A stretch of 36,864 bases of DNA, from contig NZ_SEMC01000023.1 of NCBI RefSeq assembly GCF_004153195.1, positions 1 through 36,864 of the forward strand, given 5' to 3'. The notes under the pieces are model-generated. The model saw only the letters and a list, made by a program, of their open reading frames with translations, did no database searches and was not told the DNA's origin. Origin of the DNA: Sporolactobacillus sp. THM19-2. Its GTDB lineage: Bacteria > Bacillota > Bacilli > Bacillales > Sporolactobacillaceae. The position numbers and the translations under genes are program-made. This document shows positions 1 through 7,906 of the stretch, one piece after another. Position 1 is the first letter of the stretch. Every line of letters begins with the position of its first letter.

Positions 1-2
1 AT

Positions 3-698
3 TATGCTGTGCTGCTTGTTGAATATGAAAACCAAACATTCAACAAAACAGGGAGGCAATTAGGTATTGACCTGGGTGTTGCCGATTTAGTCATTGGATC
101 GGATGGTATTAAGTTCCCTACCATTCGTTTTGACAAAATCTTAGCCAGGAAGAAACATTACTGGGAGAAACGGTTAGCTAGACGTAGATTGCAAGCTCAG
201 AAAGAAATCGCATGGGATAAGCATAATAAGGTACTTAATCCCAGATGCCTCGATGACTTTAAAAATTATAAAAAAGCTAAATTAATGGTTGCTGAATACA
301 ATGAGAAAATGACTAATCAACGCAATGACTATCTCCATAAAATTACAATGCAATTAGTTAAAGATAATGATGTCATTGTCATGGAAGATTTGAAAGCAAA
401 AAATCTTCTACGCAATCACAAATTATCCAGAGCAATTGTTAATCAATCCTGGCGGGAAATGAGACGGATGCTTGAATACAAATGTGCATGGCGTGGTAAA
501 AAATTAGTCATTGTCAATCCCTATAAGACATCACAAATATGCTCGGAATGTGGTTATGATGACGGAAAGCATACGTTAGACATAAGGGACTGGACATGCC
601 CTGGCTGTGGGCACCATCACGATAGAGATATTAACGCAGCAAAGAATATTCTTCGGCTCGGGACGAGCCTTGGTAAAAGAGTTGTGACCTCTGCCTGA
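3..698 (+). CDS. tnpB: TnpB RNA-guided nuclease/transposon accessory protein, 5' end outside window
   Basis: TnpB proteins are RuvC-fold nucleases guided by an RNA made from the right end of their own element. All three catalytic acidic residues are present: Asp in GIDLGV, Glu in VMEDL and Asp in HDRDINAAKN. The zinc finger between the last two is intact (CSEC and CPGC), preceded by the NPYKTSQICSECG signature. The frame is open to the left edge, so the N-terminal wedge/REC portion is missing only because the window starts here. The C-terminus is complete. It runs opposite to the interrupted pucR gene. No frameshift is seen, so the element may still be active, though the unseen N-terminus cannot be judged. 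Confidence 0.92.
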   Translation, partial: YAVLLVEYENQTFNKTGRQLGIDLGVADLVIGSDGIKFPTIRFDKILARKKHYWEKRLARRRLQAQKEIAWDKHNKVLNPRCLDDFKNYKKAKLMVAEYNEKMTNQRNDYLHKITMQLVKDNDVIVMEDLKAKNLLRNHKLSRAIVNQSWREMRRMLEYKCAWRGKKLVIVNPYKTSQICSECGYDDGKHTLDIRDWTCPGCGHHHDRDINAAKNILRLGTSLGKRVVTSA

Positions 699-756
699 AC
701 GTAGGTAAGTGTGCAATGTTCCCAGAAGCACACGACTTGAGTCGTGTGAGGTTCAC
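699..756 (+). ncRNA. Right end of IS605-type element, likely 3' part of omegaRNA
   Basis: The 58 bases after the TnpB stop contain a perfect 8-bp hairpin (CACACGAC at 729-736, loop TTGA, GTCGTGTG at 741-748) followed by AGGTTCAC. In this family the tnpB 3' end and right end are transcribed as the guide RNA, and the bases just outside the element act as guide. Here those bases (from about 757) come from the interrupted pucR gene. The RNA itself is inferred, not seen. Confidence 0.6.
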
Positions 757-1807
757 AGAGAACTGTATTTCGGTGAATAAATTCTTTCCGGGCGATTGGG
801 GTTGTCCTTCCGTCTTCATCCAGAAAGGTGCGCAGGAAGCCGACCAGATCCGTCTGGTGCAGATGATCATAGCGATACAGGGGGCCGAGCATCTCGCTTT
901 GGAACGTCTGAAATACTGCTTTATCGGAAGTCTCCAGAAGGATTCGGTACACACCGGCATCTTTATACTGAAAAAAGGGCAGTTCCGGCCGGCGGCTGAC
1001 AAGCTGAACCACAGAGAGAGCTTCCCGATAACTTTTCGACAGCTGCTCCACCCTGTAGGCACCTCCGACTCCGATAAAAAGGTCAATTCCGGAATTGGGT
1101 CGCTTTTGCAGCACATGCCGCGTCATCTCTGCGAAAAACTGTCGCGTCACTCCTTTTTCCTTTCGGTCAGCCATATAAATCAGCTGATGGTCGTGATTCA
1201 TCGACAGACGGATCGTATACTTTTTCTGCAGCTCTTCTTCTAACGAAAAGGTCATCCACGCCGGAACAGCAGCCGGAGGACGGACAGAACAGACGATGAC
1301 GGCATAATGGGCGTGACTTTTAATCCCCACCTGCAGAAGATCACCGGCCAGGCGTTCCCTGTCATGTTCCGGTTGAAACAATATTTCTGAAAACAGTTCT
1401 TCTGTTTTTGCCTGCTTCTGATCGGCGACGGCCAGATATTGAAAGGATATCCTGACGAAATCGGCCACCCGATAGACCCAGGGCATGCTAAACACAGGGA
1501 AATGGTTCTGATCTGCAAAGCGAATCACCTGTTCCGGAATCGTTGGAATATAGGGACCGACATTCAAAATAATCCCCGCCGCCCCGCGCTCAAACGCCGT
1601 TTCAACCAGATCAGTCAGCTGCGCAGTATCCTGATGCATATTGATTCCGGTTGTAATAAGTAACTCGTATTTCTTAAAAAATTCAGCCAGATGGGCACTT
1701 TCTATCACATTGACACCGCTGACCGGTCTGCTGATTCCACGCTCACCTGCCGCAATATGGATCGCATCAAATTCAGGTAAGGTAAACAGTTCCTGCAGTG
1801 TGATCAT
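757..1807 (-). pseudogene. PucR-family transcriptional regulator, interrupted in its C-terminal HTH
   Basis: PucR-family regulators have an N-terminal PucR domain, a GGDEF-like middle and a C-terminal Fis-like HTH; they often control purine or amino-acid catabolism. The start is taken at ATG 1807 (MITLQELFTLPEF), which has GGGAG nine bases upstream and matches the usual start of the family; earlier in-frame starts lack spacing for a ribosome site. The protein reads normally to the HTH motif FIHRNTVL and then runs into the IS605-type right end, adding foreign residues until a stop at 617. The second helix of the DNA-binding motif is lost, so DNA binding is probably abolished. Target genes are not obvious. 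Confidence 0.85.
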
Positions 1808-1912
1808 TCTGACCATCTCCCTGAGTGAAAGCAATGATTCTGTGAAAAAACATACATTTACTATACCATAAGCATCCTGAACTCCTCTCTGAAATACACC
1901 TGAACAGGCCGA

Positions 1913-2809
1913 TTACTGATGTGACCGGTTCTCTGAACTTACCTCTTGTTTTTTTACGACCCGCTCTGCCACTTCAACAAACCGTTCTGCCGCAGGTGAG
2001 GGATGGAGGCGCGTCGCAATCTGTATCGTCCGGTAACTTTCCGACTCAAGCGGAATCGCCCGGAGTGGAGCGATATCTTCCGGCAGAACCAGTTCCGGGA
2101 GAATACTGATCCCGAGATGATGGGCAACCATCGACAGAATCGCATTCTCCTCCATCAGTTCAAAGCGGATATCCGGATGAACATCGTGTTCCGACAGGAT
2201 CCGTCTGATCTCATGATAACCGCCAAAAGCCGGCATGATGAACGGTTCCTCCTCCAGCTGCCGGAAGGAAACAGCCTCCTGATGATACAGGGCACTTCGC
2301 GGGGAAACGATGCAGAGAATCCGGTCCTGCATCAGGGGTCTGCACCGCAGATCCTTCGAGGAGGAAAAAGTAATAAACCCGCAGTCCAGTTTTCCGGCGC
2401 TGATCTGCTCCATGATCTGAATGTAATTGCCTTCATGGAGATACAATTGGATGCCCGAATAATCCTTATCCATGACCTGAATGATCCGGGGCAGAAGATG
2501 CCTGGTGACGCTGGTAAAAATGCCGACATGCAGCGTCCCCCTCGTCGTACCGTGAATCTCGGATGCTTGCTGATGGATATTTCTGTCTTCCTGAAGAATC
2601 CTGCGGAGTGAAGGCAGCAGGATCTCACCCTCCCGCGTCAGCTGAATGCCTGAACGGTTCCGGTTGATCAGCGGGAAGCCGAACTCCGTTTCAAGACTGT
2701 TGATCGCATGGCTGACGGCCGGCTGCGTCAGACCGAGCTGCACGGCGGCTTTCGTAAAACTGCCGCATGCAACGACTTTTACAAGAATCTGGTATTTGAT
2801 CAGGCTCAT
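1913..2809 (-). CDS. LysR-family transcriptional regulator
   Basis: A LysR-type regulator of about 298 residues. The N-terminal winged HTH is clear (CGSFTKAAVQLGLTQPAVSH), followed by the linker helix and a periplasmic-binding-protein-like effector domain (GTLHVGIFTSV onward). The start is ATG 2809 because MSLIKYQILVKV places the HTH at the usual distance; two GTG codons at 2821 and 2818 are alternatives. It is divergent from the EamA exporter at 2924, the standard arrangement in which the LysR protein regulates its neighbour and itself. The effector is unknown. Confidence 0.93.
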   Translation of the reverse strand: MSLIKYQILVKVVACGSFTKAAVQLGLTQPAVSHAINSLETEFGFPLINRNRSGIQLTREGEILLPSLRRILQEDRNIHQQASEIHGTTRGTLHVGIFTSVTRHLLPRIIQVMDKDYSGIQLYLHEGNYIQIMEQISAGKLDCGFITFSSSKDLRCRPLMQDRILCIVSPRSALYHQEAVSFRQLEEEPFIMPAFGGYHEIRRILSEHDVHPDIRFELMEENAILSMVAHHLGISILPELVLPEDIAPLRAIPLESESYRTIQIATRLHPSPAAERFVEVAERVVKKQEVSSENRSHQ

Positions 2810-2852
2810 GCTGCGCACCACGTTTCCATAAATTCATTTCATTTTCATCATT

Positions 2853-2893
2853 ATAAACATTCATTTTATTTATGACAATAACCGGATTATACT
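2853..2893 (+). promoter_or_regulatory. LysR box and -10 of the EamA gene promoter
   Basis: ATAAA (2853-2857), eleven bases, then TTTAT (2869-2873) forms a perfect interrupted palindrome of the T-N11-A type bound by LysR proteins. A TATACT -10 hexamer lies at 2888-2893 with no good -35, which would place the box at the -35 position, as for an activated promoter. The link to the adjacent LysR gene is inferred from position. Confidence 0.5.
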
Positions 2894-2923
2894 GATCCTG
2901 TAAACAGAAAGGAGCAAGTGAAG

Positions 2924-3808
2924 GTGAGTCAGAGAAGAGCTGATCTGTTACTCGTCCTTGCCACGGCGATGTGGGGTTCATCCTACCTTTTCATGAAATC
3001 CGGGCTGGAGACACTGGACGTCTTTAACCTGATCGCATTGAGATTTCTTATTGCTTTTCTGGTCACGGCAGCGCTCTTTTGCCGCGAACTCCGGCACACA
3101 GACAGGCACACCCTGTTCTGCAGCATGATCCTCGCCATAAATCTTTGCCTTGTCTTCACCGGCATTCTATACGGCCTGAAATCCACCTCGGCAGCTAAAG
3201 CCGGTTTTCTGGTAGCTCTGACCGTGGTCTTCGTTCCCTTGCTCAACTTTGTCCTTTTCCGGAAAAAACCCGGGATGAACGTGTCGGCAGGTGCCTGTCT
3301 TTCCCTCACCGGTATCGGTTTTCTGACATGGAACGGGCAGTTTATCCCCCAGCCCGGTGACCTGCTCTGCATCCTCGGTGCCCTGGCAAACGCCATCTAT
3401 ATCCTCCTGACCGACCACTTCACAAAACGCGTTAATACGATCTGTCTCGGGGTCTGGCAGATGGGGTTTGCGGGCATTTTTGCCCTTGCTTTCTCTTTTC
3501 TTATTGAAACACCTCACCTGCCGTCCGGACCAGATGCATGGGTCTCCGTTCTTGGACTCGCCATCCTGTGCAGCGCCGCTGGATACATGTTGCAGACGGT
3601 TGCCCAGAAATATACCGTCCCTGCCCATGCCAGTTTAATCTTTTCACTTGAACCTGTCTTCGCCGCGCTGTTTGCTTTTATCTTCATGGGAGAAGCCTTA
3701 CCTGCGAGAGGTACTATCGGGGCAGCGATCATCCTCTCTGGCATCATAATCATGGAAGTAGATCCCTGGAAGTATTTTCATCCCCGCCCGATGCACGCGA
3801 ACAGATGA
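2924..3808 (+). CDS. EamA/DMT-superfamily transporter
   Basis: A ten-helix drug/metabolite transporter of 294 residues with two EamA halves. The first half starts at ATAMWGSSYLFMKSG and the second after LLTDHFTKRV; near the end PVFAALFAFIFMGE is the usual signature. Members export amino acids, metabolites or toxic compounds across the cytoplasmic membrane. The start is taken at GTG 2924, nine bases after AAAGGAG (2908-2914); GTG 2918 is too close to that site. It is likely controlled by the divergent LysR gene. A decayed copy of its middle part lies at 5690-5825. The substrate cannot be told. Confidence 0.9.
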   Translation: MSQRRADLLLVLATAMWGSSYLFMKSGLETLDVFNLIALRFLIAFLVTAALFCRELRHTDRHTLFCSMILAINLCLVFTGILYGLKSTSAAKAGFLVALTVVFVPLLNFVLFRKKPGMNVSAGACLSLTGIGFLTWNGQFIPQPGDLLCILGALANAIYILLTDHFTKRVNTICLGVWQMGFAGIFALAFSFLIETPHLPSGPDAWVSVLGLAILCSAAGYMLQTVAQKYTVPAHASLIFSLEPVFAALFAFIFMGEALPARGTIGAAIILSGIIIMEVDPWKYFHPRPMHANR

Positions 3809-4021
3809 ACCACCAGTCGCATGCCGGAAGAGTTACAGAACTCATTAAGAATGGACATGTTGAATAAGCATTCATGACGTGCCGCCAGCTGACTTTAATC
3901 GTGAGAGGAATCAGCGCACGGGCGGCGCTACCAGCGCTACCATTGATAAAGTTTCAGCTGAATAGGCCCGTCAGCGTCTGCCAGAATATGATCACCTGAA
4001 ATGAAGCTTAAAATTAATAAA

Positions 4022-4054
4022 TCCGGAATTCGCCATGATTTCAGCGATTCCGGA
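4022..4054. terminator. Probable shared terminator between EamA and MFS genes
   Basis: TCCGGAATTCGC (4022-4033) pairs with GCGATTCCGGA (4044-4054) with one bulged base and a ten-base loop. On the minus strand it is followed by TTTATTAATTTT, so it best serves the MFS gene ending at 4083; on the plus strand the tail is weaker. The rest of the gap 3809-4082 shows nothing recognisable. Confidence 0.5.
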
Positions 4055-4082
4055 ATTCTATTTGCGTTGATGTCTGAAGAAG

Positions 4083-5408
4083 TCAGGCGCCTGTTTGATG
4101 ATAATGTTTCATTAACACGTTAACTTCCCCCTTATTGATTGCCGGATCACTGATATTTAACCGTCTGATGAGTTGGACAATGCTAATCGCGCAGAGACCG
4201 AAAATAACGGTACATCCCATCAGGATCCAAAGGAGAAGACTTGGCGAATACCCCATCAGTGTTGGCGTTGCTATTGAAAACACGGCTGTACAGGCTCGAA
4301 CGATACCGTACGAAAATCCTGTCATGGTCGCTCTCGCATTCACCGGATAGAAAGATTGGCACCAAACTTTATATATCGGCTCGCCACACAGAACCGTGCT
4401 TAAGCAATAACAAATATATGCGAACGTAAAGATCTGCCAATTTCCACTGAAAGTTCCTGCAGCTGCAAAAGACAGAAATGCAATGGCTATTCCTGCATAC
4501 ATGGCTTTGTATCTATATTTTGAATCAGATATTCTGAGGTAAATGAAAACAAGGATCATACTCAGAATATTGGCTGTCATGGCTACCATTGTTGAGAACC
4601 TCTGACTTTGATGATCAACCGTCACCAAAAAGTAGTTAATAAACGATCCCCAGGTATTAGCTGGTAGATTCCAAAACAAGTAAAACAAAGTTAACAAAAT
4701 TAAGGGTACGAGATAATGGTTATTTTTAAATAAATCACGGATTTTTATTTTCTCCCCGGCTTCACCAGCTGCTTCATGGTCTTCTTCTTTAACTGAAGTA
4801 ACAAGATTGGACTCGATTGTTTTCAAATTTTTAGAGAATACGCGCACACTCCAGTTCACGAAAGCAATAACACCGATAAAGCCGAATAAAATCTTCGGAC
4901 TTCCCATTCCATAATTTGCGGTAAGAAAACCAATGAATTGAGAAAGGATAATACCAACCGACCAGAAAATCTGAGTCGAGGAAATGGCCCGACCATAGGC
5001 CTCCCTGGAAGTTCGTTCCGAAATAACCGCCAATGATGTCGGTAAGTCAGCGCCAGAAGCAAGTCCAGTAATCGCAGCACCCACCATTAGGCCGGTAAAA
5101 TGATCCGAAAACACCATAACAGCAGAACCAACGGCAACAAAGAAAATATCAATATTAAAAACCGTCACTCGACCAAACTGGTCAGATAATTTGCCGCCAA
5201 TAAAAGCGCCAACCGCGATCATTACCGTCAGTGTCGTGCTCAATAAGCCAACGAGCCAACTGTTCAGATTAAGATACTTTGCCCAGACAGGAAGAGAAAC
5301 GCCTAAGCTGACGGCCAGCGCAGCATCCAGATAAGAGGCCACCCCTGCTATGATAATAAGCATGATATGATCTTTACTTAATTTCACTTTTGTATCTGTC
5401 GTGATCAT
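4083..5408 (-). CDS. MFS transporter, sugar-porter-like
   Basis: A 12-helix major facilitator superfamily permease of about 441 residues, with the loop motif GGKLSDQFGRV between helices 2 and 3 and a charged central cytoplasmic loop (GEKIKIRDLF). The start is ATG 5408 (MITTDTKVKLSK) because the first membrane helix follows at the normal distance; the 44 codons that could extend it upstream are rich in Cys and Trp and lack family character. A run of Gs just upstream of the ATG may act as ribosome site. Substrate unknown; members of this branch carry sugars, polyols or organic acids by proton symport. It faces a second MFS gene across a decayed region. Confidence 0.88.
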   Translation of the reverse strand: MITTDTKVKLSKDHIMLIIIAGVASYLDAALAVSLGVSLPVWAKYLNLNSWLVGLLSTTLTVMIAVGAFIGGKLSDQFGRVTVFNIDIFFVAVGSAVMVFSDHFTGLMVGAAITGLASGADLPTSLAVISERTSREAYGRAISSTQIFWSVGIILSQFIGFLTANYGMGSPKILFGFIGVIAFVNWSVRVFSKNLKTIESNLVTSVKEEDHEAAGEAGEKIKIRDLFKNNHYLVPLILLTLFYLFWNLPANTWGSFINYFLVTVDHQSQRFSTMVAMTANILSMILVFIYLRISDSKYRYKAMYAGIAIAFLSFAAAGTFSGNWQIFTFAYICYCLSTVLCGEPIYKVWCQSFYPVNARATMTGFSYGIVRACTAVFSIATPTLMGYSPSLLLWILMGCTVIFGLCAISIVQLIRRLNISDPAINKGEVNVLMKHYHQTGA

Positions 5409-5614
5409 ACCCCCCCAAAAAATAAAATACTTTTGCATGAGACAGCAGGCACTCCATGCATGAAAGCAGCTGCTGAAGATTGAACGGCCACAGCGAGAAT
5501 CATCCGGTTTTGCTAGTTCAAATTCCGGACAATCCATCACGTGTTCTTAAACATCATCATCTGTGTCTTCAGCCCTCTCAATCTTTACAGATCGTGCTTG
5601 GGCTAAACTATTTT

Positions 5615-5646
5615 TAGAATAAAAAACTCGATACGAATGTATTGAG
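5615..5646 (-). terminator. Terminator downstream of the 5830-7251 MFS gene
   Basis: On the minus strand CTCAATAC (5646-5639), loop ATTC and GTATCGAG (5634-5627) form an 8-bp hairpin with one G-T pair, followed by TTTTTTATT. It lies about 190 bases after the carrier gene and beyond the EamA fragment. The remaining part of the gene-free stretch 5409-5829 shows nothing else I recognise. Confidence 0.6.
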
Positions 5647-5689
5647 TTGAAACACTTCATTCATTTTATATTCAAAATGGGAGTCGGCC

Positions 5690-5825
5690 AGGTGGCAGAT
5701 GGGGTTTGCGGGCATGCCTGCTCTTGCTTTCTCTTTTCTTTTGAAATACCTCATCTGTCGTCCGGACCAGATGTATGGTTCTCCGTTTTCAGACTCGCCA
5801 TCCTGCGCAGCGCCGCCGGCTGAGG
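5690..5825 (+). pseudogene. Decayed duplicate fragment of the EamA transporter gene
   Basis: This stretch matches 3451-3586 inside the intact EamA gene closely, by eye at well over 80 percent identity; for example TGGCAGATGGGGTTTGCGGG is identical in both. A missing base after CTCTTTTCTT shifts the frame, and the match ends near 5825, just before the stop of the minus-strand carrier. It contains no start and cannot encode a transporter. It is either a partial duplication or the remnant of a second EamA gene replaced by its neighbours. Confidence 0.85.
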
Positions 5826-5829
5826 AGGC

Positions 5830-7251
5830 TCACCTCTTTAACATCGAGCTGTTGACCTGGATCTGTTCCAGGGACTTTCCCCGTGTTTCCGGGACAAATT
5901 TCCAGGCAAACAGGTAAGAGGCCATGTTGCAGGCGACAAAAACAATAAATGTCTGTGAGAGGCCGATATTTGCTAAAAGAACCGGGAAAAAGGCCCCCAC
6001 CAGAAAATTACTTATCCAAAGGAAGAAGGTTGCAACACCCATACCCAGCCCGCGAAGTTTCTGAGGGAAAATTTCCGACATAAGCAGCCAGGTAGTTGGT
6101 GAAATGCACCCCTGAAAAAATCCTAAGAAAATCATCGTTGTCAGAATGACCAGATAAGGCAGAAGCGGGGATTGAACGAGCGCGTGGGAAATCCATGCAA
6201 TGGCAACAAGGGAGATACCTGTTCCGGTGATACCCGTCAGCAGCATTTTTCTTCGGTTAACGCGATTCATCAGCCTCATACCTGTATAGGTTGCCAGAAC
6301 CGAAACAACGCCATTGAATATATTGGCGATCAGCGCGGCGGAGTGACCAAAACCGGATTCCATAAGAATCGTTGTCCCATAATACATCATGATATTAATC
6401 CCGATGATTTGCTGCATGATGCCAATTCCGGTTCCGATTAACACCAGCCGGCGAATCCAGGGGATCCTCAGATCGCGAATTCCGGCCTTTTTCGTTTTTC
6501 CGGCCTGATTGAGCGTCGTCCGGATCTGGCTGATTTCATGACCCACTTCTTCCGATGTTTCACGTACCTTGCTTAATGTTTCCGAAGCTTTGTCAACACA
6601 GCCCTTCATGACCATCCACCTTGGGGATTCAGGGACAATAAGCATGCCCACGAGCAGGCAGAGTGAAGGGATCATCCCAAAGGCAATCATCCAGCGCCAG
6701 ATACCGGTATAAGAAGCAAAAGATGTCCCGAGAATGGCATTAACAGTAAAAGCCAGTAACTGCCCGCCCGTAATCATCAGTTCATTCTGCGAGACCAGAC
6801 GTCCCCGAATGGAGGGCGTGGACAATTCCGACAGGTAAGTGGGTACGACAACCGAGGCACCGCCAACTGCCAGACCAAGCAAAAAGCGAAAAATGATCAT
6901 CGCCCAGGCGTTTGGGGCGATGGAACAGGCGGCGGTAAAAGCAAGAAACACAAATGAAAGGTAAAACAGAACCCGGCGCCGTCCAAATCGATCAGACAGA
7001 TAGCCTGCGGTAACAGCCCCCAGAGCTGCTCCCAGTGTGATGCTGCTCGTCACTAACCCTTCATTGGTTGAGTTTAAATTTAATTCTTCAGGTAATTTCA
7101 TAAAGACCAGGGCGCCATTTATAACACCCGTATCGATTCCGAAAAGCAACCCGCCAAATGTAGACAGGGCAGCAATTCGCTTCAAATTTTTGATCGCTGC
7201 ACTGTTCTTTCTGTGCGACTTGACAGGTTCTGCACTGGACTGATTATACAT
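5830..7251 (-). CDS. Sugar-porter MFS transporter (IolT/XylE-like)
   Basis: A 473-residue proton-coupled sugar or polyol carrier of the MFS sugar porter family. It shows the family signatures in order: GIDTGVINGAL in helix 1, GYLSDRFGRRR after helix 2, PESPRW before the central loop, QQIIGINIMMYYGTTI in helix 7 and PETRGKSLEQI at the C-terminus. These resemble Bacillus inositol carriers such as IolT, but substrate choice within the family cannot be read. The start ATG 7251 has AAAGGATG about ten bases upstream. It is divergent from a LacI regulator and shares operator-like sites with it, so it is probably the regulator's target. Confidence 0.93.
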   Translation of the reverse strand: MYNQSSAEPVKSHRKNSAAIKNLKRIAALSTFGGLLFGIDTGVINGALVFMKLPEELNLNSTNEGLVTSSITLGAALGAVTAGYLSDRFGRRRVLFYLSFVFLAFTAACSIAPNAWAMIIFRFLLGLAVGGASVVVPTYLSELSTPSIRGRLVSQNELMITGGQLLAFTVNAILGTSFASYTGIWRWMIAFGMIPSLCLLVGMLIVPESPRWMVMKGCVDKASETLSKVRETSEEVGHEISQIRTTLNQAGKTKKAGIRDLRIPWIRRLVLIGTGIGIMQQIIGINIMMYYGTTILMESGFGHSAALIANIFNGVVSVLATYTGMRLMNRVNRRKMLLTGITGTGISLVAIAWISHALVQSPLLPYLVILTTMIFLGFFQGCISPTTWLLMSEIFPQKLRGLGMGVATFFLWISNFLVGAFFPVLLANIGLSQTFIVFVACNMASYLFAWKFVPETRGKSLEQIQVNSSMLKR

Positions 7252-7302
7252 GACAAATAGACATCCTTTCTTATATTATCGGGTTAAGCTCTTCAGTTAA
7301 AG

Positions 7303-7318
7303 AGGTAACCGGTTTCCC
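7303..7318. promoter_or_regulatory. Candidate LacI-family operator near the MFS gene
   Basis: AGGTAACCGGTTTCCC is a partial palindrome centred on CG, the hallmark of LacI-family operators, 52 bases upstream of the MFS start. It shares AGGTAA-CGGTT with the second candidate at 7640-7655. Binding by the adjacent LacI protein is inferred. Confidence 0.5.
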
Positions 7319-7494
7319 TATGAGGCGTAATTCAGTCATTCAATCAATCTTTCTCCCTCCAGATATCAGAATGCATCAGAATGAATATGTGATTTTTTTA
7401 TCAAAGAATCCGGCGTAAAAGAAATACCACGAACAGGTTCTTTGTTCCCTTCATACTTGATTGTTTCACTAGTTTTGCAGAATGTCAATATTCG

Positions 7495-7508
7495 GGTTAG
7501 CGTTTACA
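7495..7508 (+). promoter_or_regulatory. Possible cre site
   Basis: GGTTAGCGTTTACA fits the catabolite responsive element pattern TGWAANCGNTNWCA except for two positions in the left half. It lies between the divergent sugar-porter and LacI genes, where CcpA control would be expected. Confidence 0.35.
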
Positions 7509-7598
7509 GCATGCCATCCATTGGAAATATTCAAAATCAGGTCCCCCGATTTACTATATTTTCCCCCTGAAAATGCGCCTGATTTCCGAAAAAAATGC

Positions 7599-7627
7599 TT
7601 GACATCCTGACTGTCGTTTTATAAAAT
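7599..7627 (+). promoter_or_regulatory. Promoter of the LacI-family gene
   Basis: TTGACA (7599-7604) and TAAAAT (7622-7627) are separated by 17 bases, a near-consensus vegetative promoter. The operator-like site at 7640-7655 lies just past the expected start of transcription, fitting autorepression. The transcript would have a leader of about 270 bases holding the structured repeat at 7679-7780. Confidence 0.7.
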
Positions 7628-7639
7628 TCAGATGGTTGG

Positions 7640-7655
7640 AGGTAATCGGTTAACT
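7640..7655. promoter_or_regulatory. Candidate LacI-family operator downstream of the lacI-type promoter
   Basis: AGGTAATCGGTTAACT is a CG-centred partial palindrome (five of seven arm positions symmetric) and resembles the site at 7303-7318. Confidence 0.5.
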
Positions 7656-7678
7656 TTATCCTGTAAACAAACATTCTT

Positions 7679-7780
7679 CCGGGCAGGGATAACTTGCCCG
7701 CAGCAGCTCGATGGGTTCAACGAGCAGTCTTAGTGGGGGATGAAGAAAATCCCCCACTGATTGAAGTTTCACTTTATTGA
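7679..7780 (+). repeat. Structured repeat, copy A (likely orphan IS605-type right end)
   Basis: The unit has a small GGGCA/TGCCC hairpin, the core CGATGGGTTCAACGAGCAG, a perfect 10-bp hairpin (AGTGGGGGAT at 7732-7741 with ATCCCCCACT at 7749-7758) and the tail GATTGAAGTTTCACTTTATT. Related copies lie at 9554-9674, 17700-17890 (minus) and 36429-36476 (minus). Layout resembles the right ends of IS200/IS605-type elements, where a C-rich hairpin precedes the terminal bases, so it may be a leftover end. It sits in the leader of the LacI gene and is not followed by a T tract. Confidence 0.65.
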
Positions 7781-7906
7781 AATGTGCGGTTAAATGTGCG
7801 GAAAGGCATGACCAGGCAGTCCCGACGTATTCTTCATTTACTGGAGAAAATGTCCCGTTTTTACCATGAGCATGCCTTTTCCAATCAGGGCAGGAGGACA
7901 ACCACG

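Larger units (their letters stand above)
1..756 (+). mobile_element. IS200/IS605-type element carrying tnpB, right portion
   Basis: The window opens inside this element. It holds most of a TnpB gene followed by a short non-coding tail that ends in a hairpin and the bases GAGGTTCAC, a typical right-end layout for this group. The right boundary is placed near 756 because the neighbouring minus-strand PucR reading frame is normal up to the codon at 758-760 and then turns into element sequence. No tnpA is visible; it may lie before the window or be absent, as in many tnpB-only members. The left end is off the window. Confidence 0.85.

Noticed and set aside
617-756. C-terminal extension of the PucR frame beyond 757
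   Set aside because: These codons are the IS605-type right end read on the opposite strand; they are an accident of insertion, not native protein.
5409-5540. 44-codon N-terminal extension of the first MFS protein
   Set aside because: Residues are Cys/Trp-rich and lack family character, and the first helix already has a normal distance from ATG 5408.
7732-7758. Perfect hairpin read as a Rho-independent terminator
   Set aside because: No T tract follows on either strand, and the same hairpin recurs inside a longer conserved repeat, so it is better explained as part of that element.
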